A stretch of DNA of 64,000 nucleotides, from NCBI GenBank assembly GCA_027625915.1, contig JANTQA010000045.1, positions 1,178,001-1,242,000 on the forward strand, read 5' to 3'. This document shows, in pieces, positions 31,284 through 42,171 of this stretch. The notes beneath the pieces are model-generated. The model did no database searches. It had not been told where the DNA came from and was given only the letters and a program-made list of their open reading frames with translations. How positions within the stretch are numbered: the first letter of the stretch is position 1; each line of letters starts with the position of its first letter. The position numbers and the translations under genes are program-made. The stretch comes from Anaeramoeba flamelloides (Eukaryota; Metamonada; Anaeramoebidae).

Positions 31284-32069
31284 GGGTCGAGTCATTACAG
31301 TGAAAAATAATTTTAAGAAATGGGGAAAAAAAAAAACTTTTATAATTTTTATGAGTGCAGAAAACCAATTAAAAACCAACCAACATGCTATGTGCTATCG
31401 CTCTCCAAAAATCAACAATCAAAAACTGGACATTTTTAGAAAAAAGAGCCAAAGTGCCACACTCAATTTCCAATTTGAATGGTTAGAGGATTATCATTTT
31501 GAAAACAACAATGTTAGTTATGAAGTTTCGCTCTTTGGGCGCTTTTTGAGATCTCGAAGATTTTTTTTTCATTTTTTTTTTCATTTCCCAATAAGAGTTT
31601 TTTTTGTCGAAGGAATATTACAAAATCCTTACTCTGTCAAATTTAGAGTGTTACAAAATAATTACAAATTAGATTAAATCAAATTAAATTGGCTGTGTGC
31701 TTAAAGAAAACAATTGGTTTTAAATTGAAGAAATTTATCCCTTTTGAAATATAAAATAAGAAAGAATAGGCTTTTTTTTTTAAAATTTAATTTTTTGGAA
31801 TTGAGAATGCTTTTAAACTTTTTTTTTTGTAATTGAATTTTTAATCAATTCGATCCAAAGAAATTTTTTTTTTTATTTGAGTTTTTATAAATCTACCAAT
31901 TTGAAAGACTTTTTATTATTATTTGAATTTTTTTTACAATGAAAAAATCCTCTTAAATGTTTTTATTTTTTGAATTTTGTCTTATCAAAAGAAGAGCAAT
32001 TTCACAATACCCTTTTTAGTGCCAAGTAACTCCTTGAGTCTGGAACAAATCGACAGAAAGTTTAGGAAC
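31284..32069. mobile_element. Family I TTAA-type DNA transposon, copy 1
   Basis: Flanked by TTAA on both sides (31280-31283, 32070-32073). The left end is GGGTCGAGTCATTACAG; the right end (inverse) is GTTCCTAAACTTTC, decayed. The sequence aligns along its whole length with the inverse of 39672-40358. A plus-strand frame at 31300-31677 contains SPKINNQKLDIFRKKSQSAT and NFQFEWLEDYHFENNNVSYE, a peptide I do not recognise. The other copy encodes a broken version, so this is element sequence, not an exon of the ankyrin gene. TTAA duplication is typical of piggyBac and Kolobok elements. Confidence 0.68.
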
Positions 32070-32073
32070 TTAA

Positions 32074-34673
32074 AGACAAAGATCTTGACAAAACAATTTT
32101 TGAAAAATGAATAAAAAAGTAAATAATGAAATCAAGGATCAAATTTAAAGTTTTTTCATTATTTATATTTGCTTTAGTTGAAAGATCAGATGGATCCATT
32201 AGATTAACGAATGTAATAACAAAAGGCAAATAATTATTTTCTTATTCAATTGTTAAAATATTATAAATTACTATGAATAAATAATCTTCAAAACTACCAA
32301 CCCTTCATTGATTCTTTTATGATGGACTTCAGTTCAAACATTTTCTTTAACTTATTTAATTTTAAAGCGGAATAATAACTTTTTCAAGATTTTTCAATAA
32401 CCTAATCAAGTTGTTACACTATTATTAATTATACAGGGTATTGGGAAATACCTTTTTTTCTTTTTTTTACAGCAACACCAAAAAAAAAAAAAAAAAAACT
32501 TCACTTAATTGTGAATTGAAAAATCAATTAGAATTGAAAATCGTATTTTTCGAAGGGATCATGAAGATAGTAAGAAAAGATCTCGCCTTTTATTATTTCA
32601 ATTTATCAAAAAGATTGTTTATTCTTCTTCCTTACCCTAATTCTTAAACTTATATTTATTTTTTTTTTTTTGAAATATTCAAAATTAAGTTTATTATCCA
32701 TAGAAATAAGAAAGCTATTGAATCTTGACTTTATAACAATATGAATAATATAATTATTTTTTTTATTGTAAAAAAATTCCTTTTTTTTTTTCAGATATCC
32801 AACTCTTACAATTCTTTACATAGATTGTGAAATTCTATAGAAAAATGTACCAAAATCCAATGTCTTTCAATCTTAATTATTTGTTTTTGTAACAACAAAT
32901 GTGATTTTTTTCTATTCACAGCATCTGAGTATATTTTTATTGGGCATATCACTAAATTTCAAAATTGGTCAATTTGAAATTTTTCATATTCTTAAAGAGT
33001 TTCTTAATTATTTTTATTTGTATGAAAGTTTTTAATGGTTTTTTTGATAATTTTGTGAGGAAAAATCAAAAAGATTATTTTGTGATTGGTATTTTTTTAT
33101 TACTTAAATTGTAGAAAATCCAAAATCTTGGTATGATCAATACTTAATATTTTTAAAAATTAGTTCAAAACCTAATTTTAACTAAAGAGTTAAGTTGAAA
33201 TTATTTGCCTCTTAAAAAAAGTTGCAAAAGTCTAATTGGTCTCTTAATTATTTTTATTTTTCGACATCCTTGCCAATATTTTCAAACATAGCATCCAATC
33301 TACTCTAATATACTCTATTCTACCCTAACATGTATTAACCTATCTTATAAAGGGTGATTTGTATATTCCTACAGCCAAATTATCTCAATGGAATTGACTA
33401 TTTTGAATAAAATGAGAATTTGACCAATTTTTAAATTTAGTAATTTCCCCTTTTTATTAATTTATAGAATTTCTTAACTTTCAAATGAAAGTTGAAATCT
33501 ACCTTTTTAGATATTATTTCTTGTTAAGTTTTATAATATTCTTGGACTTTTGTTTAATCTTTGATTTTGTTTAATTTTTTTTATTTTTTTGCAAAAATAA
33601 CACTCACAACTCAAACTATTTTCTATATTTTTAATTCTGAAATTGTCTGATTCAATTTCTATTTTTGTTAAATTTTTTCATTTCCCAAAATATATTTTCT
33701 GATTTTTTCTTCTGAAAAGCATAAATATTTACATCAATTATCAAAACCTTGAATTTTTAATTTTTCATTTAATTTTATTTTTTCTTTTGTAAATTGTTAT
33801 TCTTACCGAAAATTTTGTACTTTTGTTTTCGAAATAAGTCTTATGGAATGTGGGTTGACTAATAATGATTCAAAATTTTTAATTTTATTCGATTATATAT
33901 CAATTTTTTTTTTGAAATCAGTTCTAATTTAGTTAAAGATTTTCAGTCCATATATTAATTGATAATGTAAAAAAGTTTTCAATATTGGAATTTTTTATCA
34001 TGAGAAAAAATCTTTACATTAGAAATATCATGTTTGAATATAAAATTATTGATAATTTTTTCAAAATTCAGGGATTTTTTTCATTAAACAAAATACTAAG
34101 ATATAAAAATTCTTTTTGTATTCAAGTTTTTTTTTTTGTTTTGTCTTATATCGTATTTATACAACAATCTCTGATATATACACTCCCATTTTATCAGCAG
34201 AAAGATAAAAAGGATAAAAAAGTCAATATATTAAAAAGAAAAAATCAATTTTAAAAAGGTAATAAAATGTTTGGAAAAAATGATCAAGTACATTAAAAGA
34301 CCACAAAAAAACAATAAGGACTTTCCTAAAGTTTTGATTCTTTAAAAAGTTTTAAAAACTTTATAAAAATTTCCAACACTTTTAAAAACTTTCCTTTTCT
34401 TACAAAGTACATTTTTAAATGTGTTGTATATTGTTATCAAGTTTCTGAAAGTTTTAATAGGCTTCAAACTTTATAAAACAAATCGATTTTTTTACTGTGA
34501 ATTTAAAAGTAAATTTGATCAGAATTTGGGAATATTATTTCTAAAATAAAAAAAAACTCAAATAAATGTAGTTTTTGAGAATGTGCTTTAAAAAGTATGA
34601 ATAATTATCTATTATTTTTTAACGAAATAACGAATTTTTTTTCCTTTTTTATTTTTTATTCAATTTCTTGTTT
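32074..34673. other. Intergenic, no gene seen
   Basis: 2.6 kb of AT-rich DNA with short frames lacking any family signature. A short non-AT-rich patch at 33290-33340 repeats a CTAATATACTCTATTCTACCC-like motif (about three diverged units). Nothing else noticed. Confidence 0.3.
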
Positions 34674-34677
34674 TTAA

Positions 34678-35697
34678 GGATTATAAACCTTGAAATTTGA
34701 AAAAAAAGAAAATAACATGTTGGTTGTGTCAAATTGTTAATTTGCTTCTTAGTTGATCGATCTTGGACTCAGTATGAGTTATAATAGGGTAGCAAAAAAT
34801 AATTGTTCTCAATTTATTTTTTTTTTTTACCAAATCCCAATTGAAGAGAGTAAATTCAATATATCGGAAAGTGAGTTATAAAAAATGTGATTTGTGGGTT
34901 GTTGATTGAAATTTTTTCTTTATGTTTGGTTTTATTGGGAGCGTATAAAAAAAATTTACTTTTTGATCATTTTTTTACTGTTGTTAAAAGAAAGAGTGCA
35001 GAAAAGTTAAATCCGTTTTTCAAAAACAAAAAGCCTGTTTTTTTGTTATAGAATACCTATACATCAACCGATCCAAGAAACTTGATGAAATAAACCTCAA
35101 TCAAATATGGTATTGATTTCTTAAATTCTAATATTTGTATAAAAATTATAAAAATGAAGGATTAAACTAGAAAATTTTTCTCAAAAAATAGTGTAAATTT
35201 CCAAGAAAATTTTTATCATCTAAAAAAGTAAGATTATGCCGAAAAATTGTTAACTAATTAAATTCCAAATTTAAATTTTACTGAAAATATCAAGGAGTTT
35301 TCTTACAAAATAGATTTGAATTTGGGTATACTATTGGGTAGTTAATTGGATGTTGTATTGGACCAAGAAGAAAAAACATCACGAATAATATTTTGAAACA
35401 CGGATTATAGTTGTTGTAATCGCATTATTTAATCACTGTCATTGACTAAAAAATAATCTTTAACTTTTTGAAAATATTCAAACTTGGTTTACGATTCGCT
35501 TAAATACCAATTTATTCATCTTACACTCTTCAATTCAGATTTCGGAACAAAAAAAAATAAATTGAGAAAAAATACCTTTTTAGGATACTATTAAAACTCA
35601 AACCGTGTCAAGATCGATCAGATAAGAAGGAAATTTAACAAAACAACACATCCAACATAAGATTTTCTTTTTTTCAAATTTTGAGGGATTGTGAACC
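34678..35697. mobile_element. Family F TTAA-type inverted-repeat element, older copy
   Basis: Left flank TTAA (34674-34677). The arms are related to the fresh palindrome at 61484-62032: AAACCTTGAAATTTGAAAAA at left and the inverse of TTTGAGGGATTGTGAACC at right, then GTTGGTTGTGTCAAA/GTTGGATGTGTTG and a shared TTAGTTGATCGATCTTG-type block (CTGATCGATC in the fresh copy). The right TTAA has decayed to ACAA. About 1.02 kb, with an interior of about 600 bp that the short copy lacks. No recognisable transposase. Confidence 0.6.
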
Positions 35698-36054
35698 ACA
35701 AGTCTGAATAGGTTCTTGTAAGAAGAGTATTGATTAAATAACCAAAATTTCAATCAGATTTCTTCTTTTACTCAATCTCCAAACAATTGTTACTCAAATT
35801 AATTGAAAAAATATTGACAATTAATTCTTTTTTCAATAGTTTAAATAATTACCAATAAAATAAAATGTTTTTATTTTAATTTCAAAGTACTTCCATATAA
35901 CCAATTATTTAATATATAAGTAACTTTAAAACCTAAAACGAGTTCAAATATTACTAAGAATTTCACTCAGAACAATTCTCAAATAAAAATTCACATCAAC
36001 ACTTTATCATTTTTTTTATTTTTATTTGACATTTTAAAAATTTCACTTTAATCA
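35698..36054. other. Upstream region of the proteasome gene
   Basis: AT-rich, non-coding. The last 60 bp are T-rich then ATTTCACTTTAATCA before the start codon. No motif can be assigned. Confidence 0.3.
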
Positions 36055-37161
36055 ATGAGCTCAACAGGAGGTTATGATCGACACATTACAATTTTCTCAC
36101 CAGAAGGAAGATTGTACCAAGTAGAGTATGCATTTAAAGCAATTCGATTAGCTGGTGTAACAACAATTGGTGTGAGAGGAAGCGATAGTGTATGTGTTGT
36201 CACCCAAAAAAAAGTAACAGACAAATTGATTGTACCTTCAACTGTAACAAGTATGTATAGAATTACAAATACAATTGGATGCTGTTTAACAGGAAGAAAA
36301 TGTTTGGTTTTTTTTTTCTTTTTTTATTCAAAAAGATCTCTTTCTTTTTGTTGAAACTTTTTTCTTATTTTTTTGTAAAAACCTTTTTTTTTTTAAAATT
36401 TCTTTTCTTTTTTTTTCGATCTGTCTTTGAATTCTTCACAACAAACAATAAATCGTTTGAAAAATACTTTACACTGGTTTTACAGCCGACATGTTATTAA
36501 TCGTTCAAAGATTAAGGCATGTAGCACAAGAATTTGAATTTAAATATGGCTTTGTTATTCCTGTTTCATATCTTTCTCAAAGAATTGGAGACCTTTCACA
36601 ATTAAGAACACAATACGCATTCCAAAGACCAGCAGCTTTATGTAAGATTAGATCTATTTAAATCAAACAAAAAACAAAAAAAAAAAAAAAAAAAAAAAAC
36701 AAACAAACAAAAAAACCAATCATTTAAACAAACAAAAAACCTTTTTATCTTTGCTCTTGTTCTTTTTTAATTCTTTCTCTTTTTTGACCTTCAAAAATTT
36801 TTAATTTGACCTTATAAATTATTTAGCAATTGTATTATTTGGAATTGATGAAGAATATGGACCACAACTCTTTAGATGCGATCCAGCAGGATACCAAGTA
36901 GGTTACAAAGCTTTGTGTACTGGACAAAAGGAACAAGAGGGAACAAATTCACTTGAAAAAAAAATCAAACAAAAAAGTGATTTGAATACCAAAGAAACAA
37001 TTGAATTAGCTATTTCAACATTACAAAGGGTATTAAACACCGATTTTAAACCCGAAGAAATTGAAGTTTCTCTTGTCACGACAGAAAAACCTAAATTTAG
37101 AGTTCTTGAAGAAGTGGAAGTAGAAGAAATATTAAATGAAATTGCAGAAAATGAATTTTAA
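36055..37161 (+). CDS. PSMA6: 20S proteasome subunit alpha-6 (alpha1, iota)
   Basis: Exons 36055-36301, 36486-36641 and 36827-37161 give 245 aa, against 246 in human PSMA6. It forms part of the outer ring of the 20S proteasome in cytosol and nucleus, and is not catalytic. The proteasome alpha signature is at residues 6-28 ([20 protein letters not shown]). Then come [34 protein letters not shown] (human: GCVMTGMTADSR), [38 protein letters not shown] and the C-terminal [20 protein letters not shown], all collinear with PSMA6. Introns are 184 and 185 bp; donors are GTTTGG and GTAAGA, acceptors TTTACAG and ATTTAG. Both splice a codon after its first base. The second intron holds a long A/AAAC tract, the first a T-rich tract. 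No anomalies in the protein. Confidence 0.96.
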
Positions 37162-38433
37162 TATAATTGTATTTCTCATTTAATGAAAATTATTTTAACA
37201 CTCATACTCTATCCCTATTCTAATCTTCTAAATTCAAAAAAGAAAAACATTAAAAAGAAAATGTTGAAAAATTAAAAAAGTCACGTCTTTTTTAATTGTC
37301 AAATCATTTGAAATAAATTTCACAACCACTGAATTTGTTTTGCTTCGTTTTATTTTTTTTCAGAATAAAAAACCTTAATTTGATTTTAATACTACTCGCC
37401 CTTGAACGAACAATTTAATTGAATTATTACAAATATTTTAACAAAGTGTGTATTCAAAGTTTGAAAAAGTTTGAATCAAACTGATGATTTATGCTTTGAA
37501 GTACTGTATTTGAAGTCTTTTTAAAAACTTGAAGTGTTCACTTTTTTAAAACCTTTTTATCTAGACTATGTTATTTTAAAAAAAATTGAACCAAGAAATC
37601 GTATTTGACTTCAAAACCTGTTTTCAATGTAATTATTAAATTATGGCAGTGGATATTATTTGAATTCTACAATTCTCAATCAAAATTTACAAAAAATAAT
37701 TTTTTTTATTTTTTTATTTAAAATCGTTTTATTTTTTATTTTATGTCAATTGAACATTCTATAAAGAATATGAAATAAGTTTACGAAATCTAAGGAACCC
37801 GAAAATGGATTTTTTTTCATTTTTTTTTTATTGTCTTTGATTCTTAGTAGAAACATTTAGTGTAAAATTATTTTTTAATATTTCCAGCAAACCATACGGC
37901 TAGAGATAAAAAATTTAATTTGTACTGGTTTATGAGATTTTTTCACTGTTGCTTAAATTTGTTAAATAGATGATATATTTAATAAATCAGCAAGTATAAA
38001 TTTTGAGATATTTTTTCTAATCCTAAAGTGAAAAAATTCACAAAATAATTTTTTTTATTAGAGAAGATAATTGACCATTGACTAGTATGAAAAAATAAAA
38101 TTTCAAATCCCAACTTCGACAAAACTACTATTTCAATTATCATTTCATTCTTATTAATTGAGTTTATTCACAATATAATCAACATTCCAGTTCTTAGAAA
38201 TCTTGTGGCTGTTATATTTATTTTTGGTGTTAATAGTACTACGATTTTTCAAAGTCTCGAGTCGAGAAAAAAAGTTTTATTTTGGGGTGTAATTTTTTAA
38301 ATGGAGGTGATAGTGAATTTTCTTTAAATTCAACTTTAAGATATTTTTTGAGTAGATAATAACTTATAGTTTTGAAAACACTGTTATTATCTAAAAATAC
38401 TCAAATGTGAAGAAAAATAACCAAGGATAAATA
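37162..38433. other. Intergenic downstream of PSMA6
   Basis: An AATAAA at about 37312 could be the PSMA6 poly(A) signal. Otherwise AT-rich spacer with no supported gene or recognised repeat. Confidence 0.3.
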
Positions 38434-39000
38434 TTGAAAGTATCGGTCAGGTACCATCAAGTGCCTATCTGTTCTGGGGGTTTTCTGTTTTATCTGGAAA
38501 ATCTTTTTAATTTATTTATTTAATTAATGTGAGAAAGGAACAATCAAAGAATTTTTCTAATTAAAAAAGAGAAGAAGGAAAAGCATTAAAATGTAAAGGT
38601 ACAAAAATATTTTATCATTTACAAAAATCTATTAATTTTACTTATAAACAGAAAAATCAAGAAAAACTAACGGCAGTTTTACAGTCAGTTTCACTTTTAA
38701 GGCACAAACTTTCAACGAAATTTAAGGCACAAAAAAAATATTAAATTAAGGCACAAAATTTGGAATTTTTTTTTTTACAATTTATTTTTACTAGAATTTG
38801 AATTTTGTGCCTTAATTTGGGATTTTTTTTGTACCTTAAATTTCGTTGAAAGTTTGTGCCTTAAAAGTGAAACTGACTGTACAGAATTCAAATGAATTGA
38901 GAAAAATCAAGGATTCTACTCAATTCTTTTAAATTCTGGACAACCTATTGAAAGTATCCGTCAAGTACCATCAAGTGCCTATCTGTTCTGGGGGGTTTCT
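38434..39000. repeat. Family D repeat: direct 50-bp copies flanking a MITE
   Basis: TATTGAAAGTATC-GTCA-GTA followed by CCATCAAGTGCCTATCTGTT and CTGGGGG occurs at 38434-38480 and again, about 94% identical and in the same direction, at 38946-38996. Between them sits the family A MITE 38682-38879. Family D interior continues to about 39170. It may be one D element inserted at the end of another. Confidence 0.6.
38682..38879. mobile_element. Family A MITE, copy 4
   Basis: 198 bp, intact ends CAGTCAGTTTCACTTTTAAG and inverse, with TA on both sides (38680-38681 and 38880-38881). It is the best-preserved copy together with 7373-7570. It lies inside the family D repeat, so it inserted after that repeat. 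Confidence 0.88.
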
Positions 39001-39667
39001 TTTTTATATGTGAAATCTATTGATTTTGGTTAGGTTTTTTTGAGTTTTCTATTTATTTAGAAAAGCTAATAACTTTTTTTTTTTTTTTTTTTTTTACTTT
39101 TTGAAATAAACAGAAATCCCCTAAAATTTTCTGTTTATTTTATAAATTAAAAAAAAAAAACAAGTGAAAATCATAGATAAAATATTTTTTCTTAGTTAGC
39201 TATTTACTCATAATACTATCATAATCCAAATATTTGATTCCCAATTTGAGAGATATTCATCAGATTTAAAGTGCTTTTAAAATATAATAAAATGACATTT
39301 TAGCTAAAAATAAAAAATTTTCTCAATAATTGGATTTATCAACTTAAATTGTAAAAATATCTTTAAAAATATTTTTTGATCAAAGTTCTTTTATTAGCTA
39401 ATCCTTTTTTTTTAATTGAAGTTCTTGGAAAGTGTAAAATCAGAAAATGTTTGATTTTTGGTTTCATTTGAAATTTTCAATTCTTTTTTAAATTTTAATT
39501 AACGAGTCATACCTTTCCGTTTTCCTTTTCATTTATATCAAATGAAAAAATAAAAACAAAATTATTTGACAAATAATAACCTTTACAACTATTTATAAAT
39601 TATAATCAATTTACAATTATTTTTTTGTCATAGTAAAATGAAAAAAAAATTTTCCTGAAAGTTATGT
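39001..39667. other. Family D interior and AT-rich spacer
   Basis: 39000-39170 continues family D (GGTTAGGTTTTTTTGAGTTT). 39260-39420 resembles 6760-6930. No gene. Confidence 0.35.
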
Positions 39668-39671
39668 TTAA

Positions 39672-40358
39672 GGGTCTAGACATTTACCGTAAATATGTAC
39701 CATACTCAAGGGGTGGCCTGAGACCAAAAGGGGTATTGTGAAATGTCCTTATATTGGTTGACAAAATTCAAATAACAAAAAAAAAAATTCCATTAGATCA
39801 TCTTTGAAAAAAAAATTCAACGAAGAAAAATAAGTTTAAAAGAGTTCTCAATTTCAAAAATCAAAATTAAAAAAAAAATTCATCTTTTCTCATTTTCTAT
39901 TTCCAAATGGTTAAATTTCTTTAATTTAAAACAAATTGCTTTCTTAAAGTTCGCAATCAATTTAATTCGATTTAATCTGATTTGTGTGTATTTTGTAACC
40001 CTCTAAATTTGACCAAGTATGGATTAGGTAACATTCAATCGATGAAAATATTTCATTTGAGAAATATAAAAAACAAAAAAAAAAATCACTGAGATATCAA
40101 AAAGCGCCAACGGGTGATACTTCAAAACTGACATAGTTCTTTTCAAAATTATAATTCACAACCATTCTAATTGGAAATTGAGGGTCGCTCTTTGGCGTTT
40201 TTTTTAAAAAATGTCCTCATTTTTGGTTGTTGATTTTTGGATATCGATCGTACATCTATAGGTTGGTTGCTTTCTGATTGGTGTTAGGTACTGAATAAAA
40301 TTACTAAAAAGTTTTTTTCCATTTCAGAATAAAAAATTTCACCGTAATGAATCAACCC
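39672..40358. mobile_element. Family I TTAA-type DNA transposon, copy 2 (inverted relative to copy 1)
   Basis: Flanked by TTAA at 39668-39671 and 40359-40362. The ends are GGGTCTAGACATTTACCG and, inverted, GGGTTGATTCATTACGGTG, giving a TIR of about 13-20 bp with mismatches. Its inverse aligns with 31284-32069 over nearly its whole length. The minus strand keeps YPKINNQK and NYNFEKNYVSFEVSP, counterparts of copy 1, but with in-frame stops. Confidence 0.7.
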
Positions 40359-40362
40359 TTAA

Positions 40363-41144
40363 GGATAACTATGTTTGTTTTCAATTTTTAGTCTTATTAG
40401 GAAAAAATGAAACAAATATACGATTTCTAATCTCAGTCAACCAAAGTATATACTGTTTATTTTTCTCACAAAATATTTTCAGACAAAAATAAGTTAAATA
40501 ATTCAATAATTGATAATTAAAGTAAATATAATAATTTTTATATACCAATATTCCATAATATTTTTTGCACATATAACACATTCTGAAAATTATAATATAT
40601 CAAATAACTCATTTTATGAAAATTTAATTTAATTTTGTTTTTATTTTCATAATATATTATAAGAGTAATTCGTTTTGAAAAACCCCAAATGTTTCGAGTT
40701 TTAAAATTTAAAATTAATTTTTTTTTATTTTTTTATATTTAAAACTACAAGGATTCTATTTTTTTCTAAAAAAAAATTCAATAAAATATTTTTCAGGATC
40801 AGAAATTTTGAACTATTATACAACCATGGCAAGTACTAATCCCTGATTAATTGTTTAAATATTCATTTTGAAGCTTATCTATTTCTAAAAAAAAACAAGA
40901 CAATTTATTCAAGAATATCTTATTTATTGTTAATTGTGATGATGTCATTTAGTGTTCCAACATTATTATTTATCATCAATCGATTCTAAATAAAAATTAC
41001 ATTTAAATATTTATAATAAAATATTTTAATAAAAGATATTACAACTTCGGTTATTGACTATATGGGTGTTTTATCATCAGAAAATTGGTTATTATTTTAT
41101 TCTTTTTGACATTCAAATTATTTTAATATTGTTTTACATCCTTT
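40363..41144. other. Intergenic, nothing recognised
   Basis: AT-rich; no supported frame, no repeat match noticed. Confidence 0.3.
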
Positions 41145-41331
41145 TCTACCTTTTGGGCACAAAATTTCAATTGTATTTAATGTATATAAAATCATCATAT
41201 TAAGGTAAAAATTTCAAATTCTAGTAAAATTTATGGTGTATTAAAAAAAATCCAAAAAAATGTGCTTTGATTTGAGATTTTTTGTACCTTAAATTTTGTT
41301 TAAAGTTTGTGTCTTATAGGAGGAACTGAAT
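41145..41331. mobile_element. Degraded family A MITE
   Basis: Recognisable by CCTTTTGGGCACAAAATTTC at left, the central CTAGTAAAATTTATGG, and the right arm TGTGCTTTGATTTGAGATTT ... AAAGTTTGTGTCTTATAGG. Both ends are heavily mutated. Confidence 0.5.
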
Positions 41332-42171
41332 ATAAATGAAAATTTATTTAATAGTATTTTATTTAGATTTTCATATAAACTGAATTATCTTTCAAAATAT
41401 ATGCTACAACTATTTAAAACAATATCTAACAAATATTTATGAAAGCTAAAATTCTCTTTTCTGAAGTTGAATTTTTGAAAAAAAAAACATTATTATTTAA
41501 TTTATTTTAGTTTTTTAATAATAACTAGAATAGTATAATTTGAATATTTTTTGTTTAGAAAATTATGTTTAAATAAAATCAAAAATAAAATATAAAACCA
41601 TTAAAATCTGAAAACTTAAATTGAAGGGATTTCATATCCAATCTGAAAAAAATAATCTCTTTTAAAAAAATAAAATTAAATTTCTCAACTTACTTTTAAT
41701 TTTGATTTTTTTTTTTTTAATATTATTTCGCTCTGAAATTTTAATTGTAGATATTAGTAAAATAAAATTTTTACAAATTTTATTTTTTTTAAAAATTTTG
41801 GTGAATCTAGAACTATAAGAGCACCAATATATTTGTTAATGGACTATCACACATGTTAATTCCACGTGTGTTATGGTATTGCTACCCCCTTAAGGTGATT
41901 TTATGAATTCTATTTGGCTGTGGTGGGATTTTTCTTTGAATATCGATCTCGGTATATGACAAAATAATAAATTTTCAAAATTTGTTCAAAAAAAAATTGT
42001 AACGTAACAACCAAAAAAAAAACAAAATAATTAAATAAAAATATTAAAACTTCAATTAATACACCTTTGTTTACAATCAAAATTAATTAAATCAAATTAA
42101 TAATAATAATAATATCCTATATATAATATTAGAAATATAGAAAAGAAAAAAAAAAAAACATAATGAATTAA
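41332..42171. other. 3' flank of the YAK1-like gene, with one transposon end
   Basis: Mostly featureless. CTACCCCC followed by TTAA at 41883-41893 repeats the end of the TTAA element at 51372 (GGGGGTAGC after TTAA). Its partner end was not found, so this may be a fragment. Confidence 0.35.

Noticed and set aside
31300-31677. 125-codon frame considered as a 3' exon of the ankyrin gene
   Set aside because: The same sequence occurs, broken and inverted, at 39672-40358 inside matching TTAA borders, so it belongs to a transposon family.
32019-32109. Protein-like stretch (PSNSLSLEQIDRKFRNLKTK) considered as a last exon
   Set aside because: It overlaps the right end of the family I element and aligns with the end of the second copy.
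36279-36500. Phe/Lys-rich frame overlapping the proteasome gene
   Set aside because: It lies in the first PSMA6 intron; the spliced product matches the family exactly in length and order.
38434-38996. 50-bp direct repeats considered as long terminal repeats of a retroelement
   Set aside because: Too short, no primer-binding site or coding region between them, and the interior is a MITE plus family D sequence.
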